Assembly (NCBI RefSeq): GCF_024138165.1
Contig: NZ_CP100000.1
Span: 62,001-126,000 of the forward strand
Direction of reading: 5' to 3'
DNA: 64,000 bases
Source of the DNA: Halorussus vallis
Lineage (GTDB): Archaea > Halobacteriota > Halobacteria > Halobacteriales > Haladaptataceae
Part shown: in pieces, positions 8,392 through 17,379 of the stretch
How the letters are laid out: each line of letters starts with the position of its first letter
Position numbering within the stretch: the stretch's first letter is position 1
The notes under the pieces: generated by a model
The model's database searches: none
What the model was told of the DNA's origin: nothing
What the model saw: the letters and a program-made list of their open reading frames with translations, nothing else
Translations under genes and position numbers: made by a program

Positions 8392-9609
8392 TCACCGCTC
8401 GTAGCCCAGTTCCTCGCTCACGAGGTCGGCGGCGTTGCGAATCGCCCCGACCGACGAGAGGTAGCCCGCGCCGACGGTCGTCTTCAGCGCCTTCGCCGCC
8501 TTCCCGGTGACGACGGTCGGCCCGACCTGTGCGACCGCGCCGTCGCCGATGGAGACGAGCCATCCCGGCGAGTCGAACGCGAACGGTTCGAGGCGCGGTT
8601 CGAACACGTCGTCGCCGCCCTCGACGAGCGCGGCGATGTTGTCGGCGACCGTGCGCGCCTCGCGGATGGCCGCCTGAGCGCTCGCGGGCACCGCCTCGCC
8701 GTCGGCGTCCACGACCCGCGCAGCGTCGCCGACGACGAAGGTGCCGTCGCCCAGGCGCATCGTGCCGTTGACCGCCGGGCGCTCGCCGTCCAGCGCGTCG
8801 GGGCCGCGGATGCCGCCGGTCCAGACGAACTGGTCGTACGGGACCGTCTCGCCGGATTCGAGTTCGACGGCGTCGGCCGTCGCTTCGGCGACCGCCGCGT
8901 TCGTGCGAACCTCGACGTCACGCGCTTCGAGCGCCTCGTGGACCGCGCGCTGGAACTTCTCCGGGAACGCGGGCGCGACGCTGTCGAGTCGTTCGAGGAC
9001 GGTGACCGTCACGCGGTCTGCGTCTTCCGTTCCAACCCCGTTACTATCCTCTTCCTCCCCCTCGGCACGTGTCTCGCGCTCCTCGCGGGCGAACGCCGCG
9101 AGTTCGCTCGCAACCTGGACGCCCGACAGGCCCGCGCCGCCGACGACGACCCGGCGCTCGCCGGGGGTTTCCAGCACGTCGAGGAAGTCCGACCGGATTC
9201 GGGCGGCGTCGTCCAGCGACTTCAGCGGGGTGGCGTGCTCCTCGACGCCCGGCAAATCGTAGAAGGCGGTTTCGGCGCCGAGGCAGACGGCGGCGTAGTC
9301 GTAGTCGAGTTCCTCGTCGTGCTCGGCGTCGCCACGTCCGCTGGGGGTGAGGGTGGCGACGCCGGCCTCGGGGTCGATGTCGGTCACGCGCGCCGTCCGA
9401 ATCTCGGCGCGGTCGAGCACGTCTTCCAGGTCCACCACGATTTCGTCGGCGATGGACGGGCGGCGGATTGCCCGGTGGACCTCGTGCTGGACGAGGTGGC
9501 GGCCGGTCTGCTCGACGACGACGAGTTCGACGTCGTCGGGGACGGTGCGCTCCAACTTCCGGGCCAGGGTGAGTCCGGCGTAGCCCGCGCCGAGGACAGC
9601 GATTCGCAT
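8392..9609 (-). CDS. NAD(P)/FAD-dependent oxidoreductase, type II NADH dehydrogenase-like
   Basis: A 405-residue flavoprotein. The N-terminal GAGYAGL (about 7-13) is the FAD-binding GxGxxG. A second nucleotide motif, GGAGLSGVQVASE (about 155-167), would bind NADH. A later GDGTFVVGDAARV segment is the typical FAD-contact sequence of this family. By family it oxidises NADH and passes electrons to menaquinone at the inner face of the membrane without pumping protons. The C-terminal region is amphipathic, with no clear transmembrane helix. Sulfide:quinone reductase is a related alternative, but the paired redox cysteines of that family are not seen. Confidence 0.85.
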   Translation of the reverse strand: MRIAVLGAGYAGLTLARKLERTVPDDVELVVVEQTGRHLVQHEVHRAIRRPSIADEIVVDLEDVLDRAEIRTARVTDIDPEAGVATLTPSGRGDAEHDEELDYDYAAVCLGAETAFYDLPGVEEHATPLKSLDDAARIRSDFLDVLETPGERRVVVGGAGLSGVQVASELAAFAREERETRAEGEEEDSNGVGTEDADRVTVTVLERLDSVAPAFPEKFQRAVHEALEARDVEVRTNAAVAEATADAVELESGETVPYDQFVWTGGIRGPDALDGERPAVNGTMRLGDGTFVVGDAARVVDADGEAVPASAQAAIREARTVADNIAALVEGGDDVFEPRLEPFAFDSPGWLVSIGDGAVAQVGPTVVTGKAAKALKTTVGAGYLSSVGAIRNAADLVSEELGYER

Positions 9610-9656
9610 TCCCCTGGGAGTACGGACCGGAGGGGCTTAGAAGTGTGCCGGGACGT

Positions 9657-10637
9657 TCAGAACAGCGCTTCGTTCTCGGGCAGGACCTCGGCGGGGCCGC
9701 CGACGCGCCAGGACATGGTTTCGACGCCGCAGTCGGCGACGACCGCCTCGACTTCGTCGACGTACTCCTCGGTGGTGTTGACGTAGACGCTCGCGCCGGT
9801 GTCGGTCGAGTAGTAAACCGGCACGCCGTCGTCGCGCAGTTCGCGCACGGCGTCGAAGATTTCGAGCGTCTCGGGCTTCCAGTAAACCCACGCGGCGGGG
9901 CCGGTCATGGTCGTCGCGGCCAGCGACAGCGAGTCGTGTTCGGCGGTTTCGAAGACCCGTTCGAAGTCGCCCTCGCGCAGGGCGTCTCGCATCTCCGCGA
10001 GTTGGTCGTGGATGTGGGCCATCCGGGCCTCGAACATGTGGCTGTCGGCGGCCTCGCGGTGGGCCTCCTCGGTTTCCTTGTAGGCTGGGACCAGGCCGGC
10101 GACGATGCGGACCTCGTCTTCGAGCGGGGATTCGAGGCGCTCGGACCGGCAGTCCTCGTCGTTGAGGCCCGTGTGGAGGTCCGAGAACCCGCCGGTGACC
10201 GCCCGGGCGGCCGAGGAGGAACCGCGGCGCGCGATAGTCGAGATTTCGGGCTTCGAGAGGTCGAGGTCGGCGGCCGCGACCGCCGCGGTCGCGGCCGCGG
10301 CGAATCCCGAGGAGGAGGAGCCGAGGCCGACGTTCGAGGGGAAGGAGTTCTCGCTCTCTAATCGGACGGGGTGCTCGGCGTGGTCGGCGTCGGCGAGTTC
10401 ACGTACGTGCGTGATGACCTTCGAGACGCGGTCGGCGGCGTGGCCCGAAAGCTCCTCGCCGTCGACCACGAAGGTGTCCGAATCGAGCGAGGCGTCGAAC
10501 TCGACGGTGGTCTTGGTGTGGCTCGGCGCGGTGCAGAGGCTGATGGAGTCGTGGTAGGGGAGTCTGAGTTCCTCGTCGCGCATACCGTGGTACTTGACGA
10601 GGCCCTGAATCGGGTGGGCCTTCGCGGTCGCCTTCAT
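9657..10637 (-). CDS. mvaD: Phosphomevalonate decarboxylase (MvaD family)
   Basis: A 326-residue GHMP-superfamily enzyme of isoprenoid lipid synthesis. KYHGMRDEELRLP (about 15-27) and the nucleotide loop PSNVGLGSSSSGFAA (about 100-114) identify the diphosphomevalonate decarboxylase fold. In Haloferax the characterised homologue acts on mevalonate 5-phosphate to give isopentenyl phosphate, so that substrate is preferred here by family knowledge. ATG at 10637 has a TATA-like GATTTATCC about 25 bp upstream on the minus strand. It stands alone, without other mevalonate genes beside it. Confidence 0.9.
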   Translation of the reverse strand: MKATAKAHPIQGLVKYHGMRDEELRLPYHDSISLCTAPSHTKTTVEFDASLDSDTFVVDGEELSGHAADRVSKVITHVRELADADHAEHPVRLESENSFPSNVGLGSSSSGFAAAATAAVAAADLDLSKPEISTIARRGSSSAARAVTGGFSDLHTGLNDEDCRSERLESPLEDEVRIVAGLVPAYKETEEAHREAADSHMFEARMAHIHDQLAEMRDALREGDFERVFETAEHDSLSLAATTMTGPAAWVYWKPETLEIFDAVRELRDDGVPVYYSTDTGASVYVNTTEEYVDEVEAVVADCGVETMSWRVGGPAEVLPENEALF

Positions 10638-10789
10638 ACTTCGAGGGGTGACGCTACGGCGGATAAATCTCTCGGTACTCCGATAGGGACGAGTCTACGT
10701 TTCTGTGGATGCGTTTACGTTTCCAAGCGTAGAATCGATAGAAGGCGCGATTGACGGCGTCGTCGAGACGAAGCGCGCAAATCACGACT

Positions 10790-11047
10790 CAAATGAGTAC
10801 CGAACCTCGTCCTCCCCAGCCGATTCTCTCACGCGGAACGTCGAACCCACGAGGGGTGCGACCGCGCGCGCCACGACAGCTGTGGAGATGCGCGATACTG
10901 GGCTTGGGTCACCGGCGCGCGCTGGCGCGGCTCGCGGTTTGAGCCGCGTCAATGCGTGCGAGGGACGACCGAGTGCCCGCAGGGCACGACGGAGTCGGCT
11001 GGGGAGGCGTGTGGCCGTGGCGGTGCGGTACTCATTTGCATCGTGCG
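10790..11047. repeat. Palindromic non-coding repeat element, copy 1 (MITE-like)
   Basis: The 574-bp gap between the divergent mvaD (start 10637) and nth (start 11212) holds no gene but contains this element. Its ends are inverted repeats: CAAATGAGTACCG (10790-10802) is matched exactly in reverse at 11026-11038. Further in, CTCCCCAGCCGATTC (about 10812-10826) is matched at 14 of 15 positions by GAGTCGGCTGGGGAG near the right end. The centre has GAGGGGTGCGAC-GCGCGCGCCAC and GCGCGCTGGCGCGGC blocks, which recur in the copy at 21.1-21.4 kb. No transposase frame is present. Bases 10638-10789 and 11048-11211 show only promoter-like sequence. Confidence 0.7.
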
Positions 11048-11211
11048 AGCAGGACGCTTCGGTTGACCAGAAGCCGTTTCACGGAGTGCAAGTAGGACGG
11101 TTCAACTCGACATGGTATCGTTCGCGTTCCCGAGAACTCCAGAGCAACCACGAATCACCCTCCCGAGGGCAACGAACAAGATTCAAACCGCCACCACCCG
11201 ACGACGCTACT

Positions 11212-11898
11212 ATGGGAGAGCCACTCGAACCGCGCGAAGCCCAAGTCGAAGAGGTGCTGGACAGACTCTACGAGGCCTACCCCGACTCGACCATCTCGCT
11301 CAACTTCTCGAACCGACTCGAACTCCTCATCGCGGTGATGCTGTCGGCCCAGTGCACCGACGAGCGGGTGAACAAGGAGACCGAACACCTCTTCGAGAAG
11401 TACGAAACCGTCGAGGACTACGCGAACGCCGACGTCGAGGAACTCTCCGAGGAACTCGGCTCCATCACCTACCACAACAGCAAGGCCGACTACATCAAGT
11501 CGTCCGCCCAGGCCATCATCGACGAGCACGACGGCGAGGTGCCCGACACGATGGAGGGGTTGACCGACCTGAAGGGCGTCGGGCGCAAGACCGCCAACGT
11601 CGTGCTCCAGCACGGCTACGACACCGTGGAGGGCGTCGTCGTCGACACCCACGTCCAGCGAATCTCGCGGCGACTCGCCATCACGGAGGAGGAGACGCCG
11701 AAGAAGATGGAGCGCGACCTGATGGAGGTCGTCCCGAAGGAGCACTGGCAGCAGTACACCCACCTGTTCATCAGCCACGGCCGGGCGACCTGTACGGCCA
11801 TCAACCCCGACTGCGACGACTGCGTGCTCGAAGACATCTGCCCGTCCTCGAAACTCGACCACGAGATAGACCTCGCCGACGGCGAGCCCTGGGACTGA
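11212..11898 (+). CDS. nth: Endonuclease III (DNA glycosylase/AP lyase)
   Basis: A 228-residue base-excision repair enzyme removing oxidised pyrimidines. It has the helix-hairpin-helix LKGVGRKTANVVL with the catalytic lysine, VDTHVQRISRRL with the catalytic aspartate, and a C-terminal [4Fe-4S] loop with exact C-x6-C-x2-C-x5-C spacing (CTAINPDCDDCVLEDIC). The frame is open for 169 residues further upstream, but that extension runs through the palindromic repeat, so MGEPLEP at 11212 is taken as the start. Length agrees with archaeal Nth. Confidence 0.94.
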   Translation: MGEPLEPREAQVEEVLDRLYEAYPDSTISLNFSNRLELLIAVMLSAQCTDERVNKETEHLFEKYETVEDYANADVEELSEELGSITYHNSKADYIKSSAQAIIDEHDGEVPDTMEGLTDLKGVGRKTANVVLQHGYDTVEGVVVDTHVQRISRRLAITEEETPKKMERDLMEVVPKEHWQQYTHLFISHGRATCTAINPDCDDCVLEDICPSSKLDHEIDLADGEPWD

Positions 11899-11943
11899 GT
11901 TCGCGTTCGAAGATTCACTTCTCACCGGCGACGGACGCTAAGT

Positions 11944-12432
11944 TCACGCCACCAGCACGTACTCGGTGACGAACCGGTAGACGCCGGCCAGCCACGCCAG
12001 CACCCAGAAGAGGACGTAGCCCGCCACGCCGATTCGCAGACGGCTCCGCCACGCGCCCATGTTCTCGTGGAGTTCGCCGATGTCGACGTCGCGGTCGGCG
12101 TCCTCGGCGTAGAGGTCGTGGCCGTGTTTGACCTGGAAGATGCGGACGATGCCCGTGAGCGCGAGGATGAGCATCGCGTACGCCTGCAACCCGAGGAAGG
12201 CGTGGAGCGCGGCGAAGCCGCCGATCTGCTCGAAGAAGCGGGGGAACATCCACGTCACCATCGGCACTGTCGTCAGCAGCAGGCCGACGCCGATGAACTT
12301 CAGGTGGTGGACCAGCACCGGCCAGGTGACGACCTCCTGGTCGATGATGTACCACGCGCCGTAGAGGTAGAACGGAAAGCTCGCCGTCACCGCGAGCGCC
12401 GCCACCGTCGCCACCAGCGCCTCGCTGACCAT
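11944..12432 (-). CDS. Four-TM membrane protein beside bc1 cluster (DUF7321-like)
   Basis: A 162-residue integral membrane protein with four helices (about 8-28, 40-60, 75-97, 130-155). Start MVSEALVATV at 12432 is preferred over a longer frame that continues into Ser-rich antisense sequence. Histidines sit near helix ends (VHHLKFIG, ALHAFLGLQ, KHGHDLY) and could hold a b-type haem, but this is only a suggestion. It is divergent from, and next to, the respiratory bc1-type cluster, a conserved neighbourhood in haloarchaea as I remember it. Function not established. Confidence 0.75.
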   Translation of the reverse strand: MVSEALVATVAALAVTASFPFYLYGAWYIIDQEVVTWPVLVHHLKFIGVGLLLTTVPMVTWMFPRFFEQIGGFAALHAFLGLQAYAMLILALTGIVRIFQVKHGHDLYAEDADRDVDIGELHENMGAWRSRLRIGVAGYVLFWVLAWLAGVYRFVTEYVLVA

Positions 12433-12526
12433 GTCCGGGGGTTGGGAGTGAGCCAGTTTAAGGCGTGCGAAACAGGTCCCGGAGAAGACAGAAGCGTTTA
12501 CCCGTTCGAAGCCCAAGCCTCGCGCG

Positions 12527-13420
12527 ATGGCCGACCCCGACAGCGAGTCGCCCCGCGAGGACGCTCCCGAGGTGGACGCGGACGCCGACGACGAGGCCGC
12601 CTCGGAGGCCGAGCGCCGCGAGCGACTGCGCGAGGAGGTCGAAGATAAGTACGACTTCGAGGACTTCGGCCCGCGGGACATGGCCGAGATGTCCTACGAG
12701 GAGTGGGAGGCGGCCTTCGACCCCGACACCTGGATTACGGGCGAGACGCTGCTCGACCGCGTGGAGGCCGACCTCAAGAACCGCGTCGCCGGCCGGGACG
12801 TGTTCGCGGTGGTCGAGCGAATCGTCCAGGACGGCGAACCCCGCCTGCTGGCGTACTCCGACGAGGGTTACGCCGTCGTCTACCCCGACGGGAGCGTCGA
12901 GGGCCGGGGCACCGTCCTCCGGGACGTGAAGCCGACCGTCGCGCTGGCGTCGATGGAGAGCTACGAGGTGCCCGAGATGCCCGACGGCGACGTGCTCCCG
13001 GACCCCGCGCAGGTGCCCGAGGGGTCGGGTCAACTGGGGAATCAGCTGATGCAGATCGTCGCGGCCGTCCAGTTGCTCGCGGGCGTCGCGTTGCTGTTGT
13101 CGGGGCCGGTATTCGGCCTCGACTCGAACAGCTACGTCATCGCCGCGGTGGTCGGCCTCGGCTTCCTCGTGTTCTCCGTGTTCGTCTTCCTGCTGGTCGC
13201 GAACGCCCGACTCTCCGACCGCTTCCGCGCCGAGGAGTACCGCAACCGCCTCCGAGCGGTCGGACTCGAAGACGACGAGCGACCCGCGTTCCTCCCGGAC
13301 GACGACGAGGCGCTCGCCGAGATGGGCGACCGGGCCGGGGCCGAGGACGTCCCGGACGCGGGCGAGGCCGACTCCGCGGAGTCGGCCTCGCCGCCCCGAA
13401 CCGAGTCGGACCCCAACTGA
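12527..13420 (+). CDS. Acidic membrane-anchored protein of bc1 cluster (DUF7319-like)
   Basis: A 297-residue protein. Residues 1-155 are soluble and very acidic, with the repeated sense of a small beta domain (DGEPRLLAYSDEGYAVVYPDGSVEGRG). Two transmembrane helices follow (about 168-190 and 203-226). The acidic C-terminal tail ends in Glu/Ser-rich sequence. It is first in the forward-strand respiratory cluster, 132 bp before the halocyanin gene. I know of no biochemical role. Its constant position suggests an assembly or accessory factor for the complex, which is inference. Confidence 0.75.
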   Translation: MADPDSESPREDAPEVDADADDEAASEAERRERLREEVEDKYDFEDFGPRDMAEMSYEEWEAAFDPDTWITGETLLDRVEADLKNRVAGRDVFAVVERIVQDGEPRLLAYSDEGYAVVYPDGSVEGRGTVLRDVKPTVALASMESYEVPEMPDGDVLPDPAQVPEGSGQLGNQLMQIVAAVQLLAGVALLLSGPVFGLDSNSYVIAAVVGLGFLVFSVFVFLLVANARLSDRFRAEEYRNRLRAVGLEDDERPAFLPDDDEALAEMGDRAGAEDVPDAGEADSAESASPPRTESDPN

Positions 13421-13552
13421 CCGACCGCGGTTCGAGCGCTCGCCGAGGCCCCTACGAAACCCCGACGAGCGTTCACGGGCTTCTCACTCGCCGAAACCGT
13501 CATCCGGCGGCATCGGTGGCTTTAAGCGACTCCTGCCCTGAGTCCCAAGTGT

Positions 13553-14233
13553 ATGAAGAGGCGGGACTTTCTGATGGCAGCCAGCGGTGTTGCTGGCGGA
13601 ACCGCCGCGGGTGCGGCGACCGCCGGCGCCCAGGAGACGACCACGTCTTCTGGCAACGGCACCTCCACCGGCAACACCACGACTGCCTCTGGAAACGCGA
13701 CGACGACGGCCGCCAACGGGACGGCGGGCGGTACCACGTCCGGCGGTGGCGGCGGTGGCGGTGGACCGACGAAGACCGTGACGGTCGGCCCCGGCGGGAG
13801 CCTGAAGTTCGAGCCCGCGGACGTCACCATCGCGCCCGGGACCACGGTCAAGTGGGTCTGGGAATCTGACAACCACAACGTGGTGCCCTCGAGCGTCCCC
13901 GACGGCGCTAGCTGGGAGGGGACGCCCGGCGCGCCGAGCAAGACGTACAACACCGGTTACACCTACACGCACACGTTCCAGACGACCGGAACCTACGAGT
14001 ACTTCTGCCAGCCCCACAAGACCGCCGGCATGACCGGCACCATCACCGTTCAACAGGGCGGTGCAAGCTCCGGCGGCGGCGGGCACGCGGAGGCCAACCC
14101 CGAACACATGGGCGTGCCGTTCCAGGCCCACTTCGTCGGCATCGCGACCCTCCTGATGATGGTCGTCTCGCTGGTGTACACGTTCTTCCTGTTGAAGTAC
14201 GGCGAATCGCCGCACGCCAAAGGGGGTAGCTAA
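13553..14233 (+). CDS. Membrane-anchored halocyanin (blue copper protein)
   Basis: A 226-residue protein with a twin-arginine signal (KRRDFLMAA, residues 2-10) and an Ala-rich region to about 26. A long Thr/Asn/Gly linker (27-71) leads to a plastocyanin-type domain (about 72-167). The type 1 copper ligands are all visible: His108 (DNHNV), Cys152, His155 and Met160 (YFCQPHKTAGM). A C-terminal helix (about 193-214) anchors it to the outer face of the membrane. Its place directly before the Rieske and cytochrome b genes indicates that it carries electrons from the complex, replacing cytochrome c. The NG-T/S linker is rich in potential N-glycosylation sites. Confidence 0.92.
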   Translation: MKRRDFLMAASGVAGGTAAGAATAGAQETTTSSGNGTSTGNTTTASGNATTTAANGTAGGTTSGGGGGGGGPTKTVTVGPGGSLKFEPADVTIAPGTTVKWVWESDNHNVVPSSVPDGASWEGTPGAPSKTYNTGYTYTHTFQTTGTYEYFCQPHKTAGMTGTITVQQGGASSGGGGHAEANPEHMGVPFQAHFVGIATLLMMVVSLVYTFFLLKYGESPHAKGGS

Positions 14234-14235
14234 CC

Positions 14236-14622
14236 GTGTCCTCGACCGGCTCCACCTACGGCGACATCCACCGCTACGAACCGGCCCGCGAGAGCACGGC
14301 CGCCGCCATCGCCATCGTGTTGTTGACGGTGGTGGAGGTCGTGTTCGTCGGCCTGTTCACCTACGGACTCCTCAGCGGATGGGGGTACACCGAGATCGGG
14401 AACATGTACCTCGGGTTCATTCTCGGGGTCATCTTCGTCGATCTGGCGTTCATCCTCCTGCTGTACCGCAAGGAGTTCCTCCCCGACGTGATGATCGTCA
14501 AGAAGCGTCGGCGCAAGTGGGAGGACCTCTACGTCCGCGAAGAACAGGTCGACGGCAGCGGTTCGGTCGGTAGTGCGTGGGACCAGTTCAAGCGCGCAGT
14601 GTATCCCTACTACAAGCGATAA
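14236..14622 (+). CDS. Two-TM accessory protein of bc1 cluster (DUF7318-like)
   Basis: A 128-residue membrane protein with helices at about 20-45 and 53-77 and a basic/acidic cytoplasmic tail ending YPYYKR. It starts with GTG at 14236, only 2 bp after the halocyanin stop, and the Rieske ATG follows its stop by 2 bp, so translation is probably coupled. No redox motifs. Likely an accessory subunit of the bc complex by position. Confidence 0.8.
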   Translation: MSSTGSTYGDIHRYEPARESTAAAIAIVLLTVVEVVFVGLFTYGLLSGWGYTEIGNMYLGFILGVIFVDLAFILLLYRKEFLPDVMIVKKRRRKWEDLYVREEQVDGSGSVGSAWDQFKRAVYPYYKR

Positions 14623-14624
14623 CC

Positions 14625-15479
14625 ATGCCAGAAGAAAACGACAAGTATCCGGAGAGCTCAGGTCGTCGCCGCTTCGTGAAAGGCGTCGTCGGCAGCGCGT
14701 CCCTCGCGGGCATCGGGACCGGTGCCGCGACGGCAATCAACTCCGCCACCTCGCCCTCGGGTGCGGGCGGCGGTATCACGCAGTTCATGGCGATGGAGAA
14801 CACGGCCGGCCCCGCCCCGCGCGGGATGCCACAGGTCCCCATCGAGGTCGACTCGGAGGGGTATCTGAAGGGCGTCTGGCCCGAGGTCAAGACCGTCACC
14901 CAGCAGGGCCGCGAGGTGAAGGTCGCGGAGATGAACCTCGGCGGCGTCACCTACACGAGCGAGTGGTTCCAGTACTGCGGCGTCCAGACGTACCCCGGCG
15001 TCGCGCCCGACGCCGACCAGGACAACTACCTCCGCTACACGGGCAACTCGAAGTTCGAGTGGCAGAACGAGGAGGTCGAGAAGGGCGCCAAGGTCCACGT
15101 CGACGACTTCGCCGACTACGAGACGTGGGGCAACGGCATCGGTTCGAGCGGCATCGGCAAGCCCGCGATGACGACCTGGCGCTCCCAGGACGTGCCCCCC
15201 AGCGGGACGATGGTCGTTCAGGTCATTCGCTCGACCAAGGTCGAGAAGATGGCCGACAAGGGCGACAAGTGGCTGCAGGCGAGCACGGACCAGGGGTTCA
15301 TCGCCAACCTGAACAAGTGTACGCACTTCTGTTGCGTACCGTCGTTCAAGGGCCTGGCGGGGTCGGCGGTCGCCGGCGCGACCGACATGATCTACTGCCA
15401 GTGCCACCAGTCGGTGTACGACCCGTTCAACATCGTCAAGAAATCGTTCGTGGCGCTCCCGCGCCCGGAGGACGACTGA
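14625..15479 (+). CDS. petA: Rieske iron-sulfur protein of quinol oxidase complex
   Basis: A 284-residue protein, longer than bacterial Rieske subunits. The N-terminus has a Tat-type RRRF (about 14-17) followed by a hydrophobic Gly/Ala helix that serves as membrane anchor. The cluster-binding boxes are complete: Cys232-x-His234 and Cys258-x-x-His261 hold the [2Fe-2S] centre, and Cys237/Cys260 are placed for the structural disulfide. Residues 100-200 form a large insertion of acidic beta structure. It takes electrons from menaquinol and passes them to halocyanin. It starts 2 bp after the upstream gene and ends 1 bp before the cytochrome b ATG. Confidence 0.93.
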   Translation: MPEENDKYPESSGRRRFVKGVVGSASLAGIGTGAATAINSATSPSGAGGGITQFMAMENTAGPAPRGMPQVPIEVDSEGYLKGVWPEVKTVTQQGREVKVAEMNLGGVTYTSEWFQYCGVQTYPGVAPDADQDNYLRYTGNSKFEWQNEEVEKGAKVHVDDFADYETWGNGIGSSGIGKPAMTTWRSQDVPPSGTMVVQVIRSTKVEKMADKGDKWLQASTDQGFIANLNKCTHFCCVPSFKGLAGSAVAGATDMIYCQCHQSVYDPFNIVKKSFVALPRPEDD

Positions 15480-15480
15480 G

Positions 15481-16275
15481 ATGAGCATCGAACGCAAAGA
15501 CGAGTACGACCACGGCGAGTGGATGCGCGAGAAGAACCTGACGCCGGTCGAGACGACGTTCCTCACGACGCTCATCTGGCTCGACAAGCGCTTCCGGGTC
15601 GTCGACTACCTCGAGATTCTGGAGACACTCTACTACCGGGTCAATCTCCAGATGCCCAAGAGCCACACCGAGCAGTACAACCTCGACAACAAGTTCTGGT
15701 ACTGGTACCCGTTGTACGCGCTCGGGAGTTTCTCGACCATCGCGTACGTCGTGGCCGCCATCAGCGGCGCGCTGCTCGGCTTCTACTACGCGCCGGGTAC
15801 CGAGGGTGACCCGTCGCTGGCGTACAACCAGCTGACGTTCATCATGACCGACCTGAACTTCGGGTTCATGCTCCGGTCCATCCACCGGTGGTCGGCCCAG
15901 GTGATGGTCGCGGCGGTGTTCCTGCACATGCTGAGGGTCTACTTCACCGGCGCGTACAAGGAGCCCCGCGAACTCAACTGGATCATCGGCATCATCCTCA
16001 TCAGCCTCACGATGGTGTTCGGGTACACGGGCTACCTGCTTCCGTGGGACCAGCTGGCGTTCTGGGCAGGACAGATCGGCGTGGAGATGAGCCTCTCGAT
16101 TCCGCTGGCGGGCGAGTGGGTCGCCCAGCTGATATTCGGCGGTTTCAGCCTGAGCGCGGCGACGCTCCAGCGGATGTACATCCTCCACGTGTTCTTCCTC
16201 CCGTTCGTCGTGACCACCATCATCGCCGTCCACATCGCCATCGTGTGGATTCAGGGCATCGCGGAACCCCACTGA
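15481..16275 (+). CDS. petB: Cytochrome b, N-terminal subunit (four haem-ligand histidines)
   Basis: A 264-residue integral protein equivalent to cytochrome b6. Four histidines are placed as bis-haem ligands: His135 (SIHRW), His149 (FLHML), His236 (LHVFF) and His251 (AVHIA), spaced 14 and 15 apart. The quinol-site glycine-rich region GYTGYLLPWDQ is intact. Residues 1-70 form a soluble extension. It forms the quinone-cycling core with the downstream subunit. The split of cytochrome b into two genes is b6f-like. Confidence 0.93.
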   Translation: MSIERKDEYDHGEWMREKNLTPVETTFLTTLIWLDKRFRVVDYLEILETLYYRVNLQMPKSHTEQYNLDNKFWYWYPLYALGSFSTIAYVVAAISGALLGFYYAPGTEGDPSLAYNQLTFIMTDLNFGFMLRSIHRWSAQVMVAAVFLHMLRVYFTGAYKEPRELNWIIGIILISLTMVFGYTGYLLPWDQLAFWAGQIGVEMSLSIPLAGEWVAQLIFGGFSLSAATLQRMYILHVFFLPFVVTTIIAVHIAIVWIQGIAEPH

Positions 16276-16281
16276 TCAACC

Positions 16282-17043
16282 ATGGCAGACGAAGAACAAG
16301 AACCCAAGACAGACGGAAGCGGCACCGGAATCGTCCCGCCGGACGACGAGACCCCGACGTGGAGCGAGCGCAAAGAACGCACCCAGGGGCTCTCCCGGCT
16401 GACCTACGAGTACTTCGAGCGGGCCCGACGTGAGGACCAGGACCTCCGCCAGGAGTCCAGCTACGTCGAGCGCGACGTACTGGCGTTCCCGGTGTGGCCC
16501 CACGAGATGATCCGGAACCTCTCGCTGACGAGCTTCTTCGTCGGCATGATCATCTTCCTGTCGGCGACGCTGCCGCCGCACCTCGGTCCGCCGGCCGACC
16601 CGAGTTCCACCCCGGCGGTCATCCTGCCCGACTGGTACCTCTACTGGTCGTTCGGCCTGCTGAAGCTCGGCCCGCTCAACCCCGAACTGGCGATCCTGGG
16701 CGGCGAGAAGCTGATGTCCGACCGCTCGTACGGTGTCGTCGCCAACGTCGTCGTCGTCGGCTTCATCGCCGTCGTGCCGTTCCTCAACAAGGGGAGCGCG
16801 CGGCGGCCCGTCGAGCAGCCGTTCTGGGCCGCGGTCGGCATGACCGGCGTCGTCTTCGCCGTCACCATCAGCGCGCTGTCGATCAAGAACCTCATCCCCA
16901 TCGACTCGCACCTGCTGTTCGACCTGACGTTCCTGCTGCCCATCGTCGGCGGCACCATCACCTACGCGGTGTTGAAGTCGATGCGCGAAGGGTACATGTT
17001 CGACCTCAACCGGCGGTACTACCGGCTCCGACCGCCGAAGTAA
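16282..17043 (+). CDS. petD: Cytochrome b C-terminal subunit (subunit IV-like)
   Basis: A 253-residue membrane protein starting 6 bp after the cytochrome b N-terminal gene. A soluble N-terminal part of about 75 residues precedes four hydrophobic helices. The Qo-site motif is PDWY (about 116-119), a conservative change from the usual PEWY. Length and position match subunit IV fused with an extra helix. It completes the menaquinol-oxidising site with the Rieske protein. Confidence 0.9.
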   Translation: MADEEQEPKTDGSGTGIVPPDDETPTWSERKERTQGLSRLTYEYFERARREDQDLRQESSYVERDVLAFPVWPHEMIRNLSLTSFFVGMIIFLSATLPPHLGPPADPSSTPAVILPDWYLYWSFGLLKLGPLNPELAILGGEKLMSDRSYGVVANVVVVGFIAVVPFLNKGSARRPVEQPFWAAVGMTGVVFAVTISALSIKNLIPIDSHLLFDLTFLLPIVGGTITYAVLKSMREGYMFDLNRRYYRLRPPK

Positions 17044-17064
17044 CGCCCGCCGTTTTACTCCGCC

Positions 17065-17379
17065 ATGGATTCCAGTACCGACCGTTCCGACGACGAGTCT
17101 CGCGCCCGCGAGGTCGTCGTCCCGCTCCACCTCTACAAGGTGGTCACCGTCTTCTCGACGCTGTTCGCCGTCGCGTTCGTCGTCGGCGGGTTCATCGTCC
17201 TCGACACCGCAACCGGCCAGGCGAGACTCTCGTTCTCGGAGGTCGACGTGCCGGTGGCGATACTCGGCGTGGCGATGGTGGCCGCGGGAGCGGTCGTCTA
17301 CGCGTTCTCCACGCGGTTCCGCGCCGAAGGAATGGGAAAACCTAAAGACGGCAGCGACGAACCTTCTGATAATGGCTGA
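17065..17379 (+). CDS. Two-TM small protein of bc1 cluster (DUF7315-like)
   Basis: A 104-residue protein with an acidic N-terminus, two transmembrane helices (about 25-47 and 64-85) and a charged Lys/Asp/Ser tail. It lies 21 bp after the subunit IV gene, and its 3' end overlaps the next gene by 8 bp. Probably a small structural subunit of the complex. No motif indicates chemistry. Confidence 0.8.
   Translation: MDSSTDRSDDESRAREVVVPLHLYKVVTVFSTLFAVAFVVGGFIVLDTATGQARLSFSEVDVPVAILGVAMVAAGAVVYAFSTRFRAEGMGKPKDGSDEPSDNG

Noticed and set aside
10705-11211. N-terminal extension of endonuclease III
   Set aside because: The extension reads through the palindromic repeat and is absent from the family; the internal ATG at 11212 gives the normal length.
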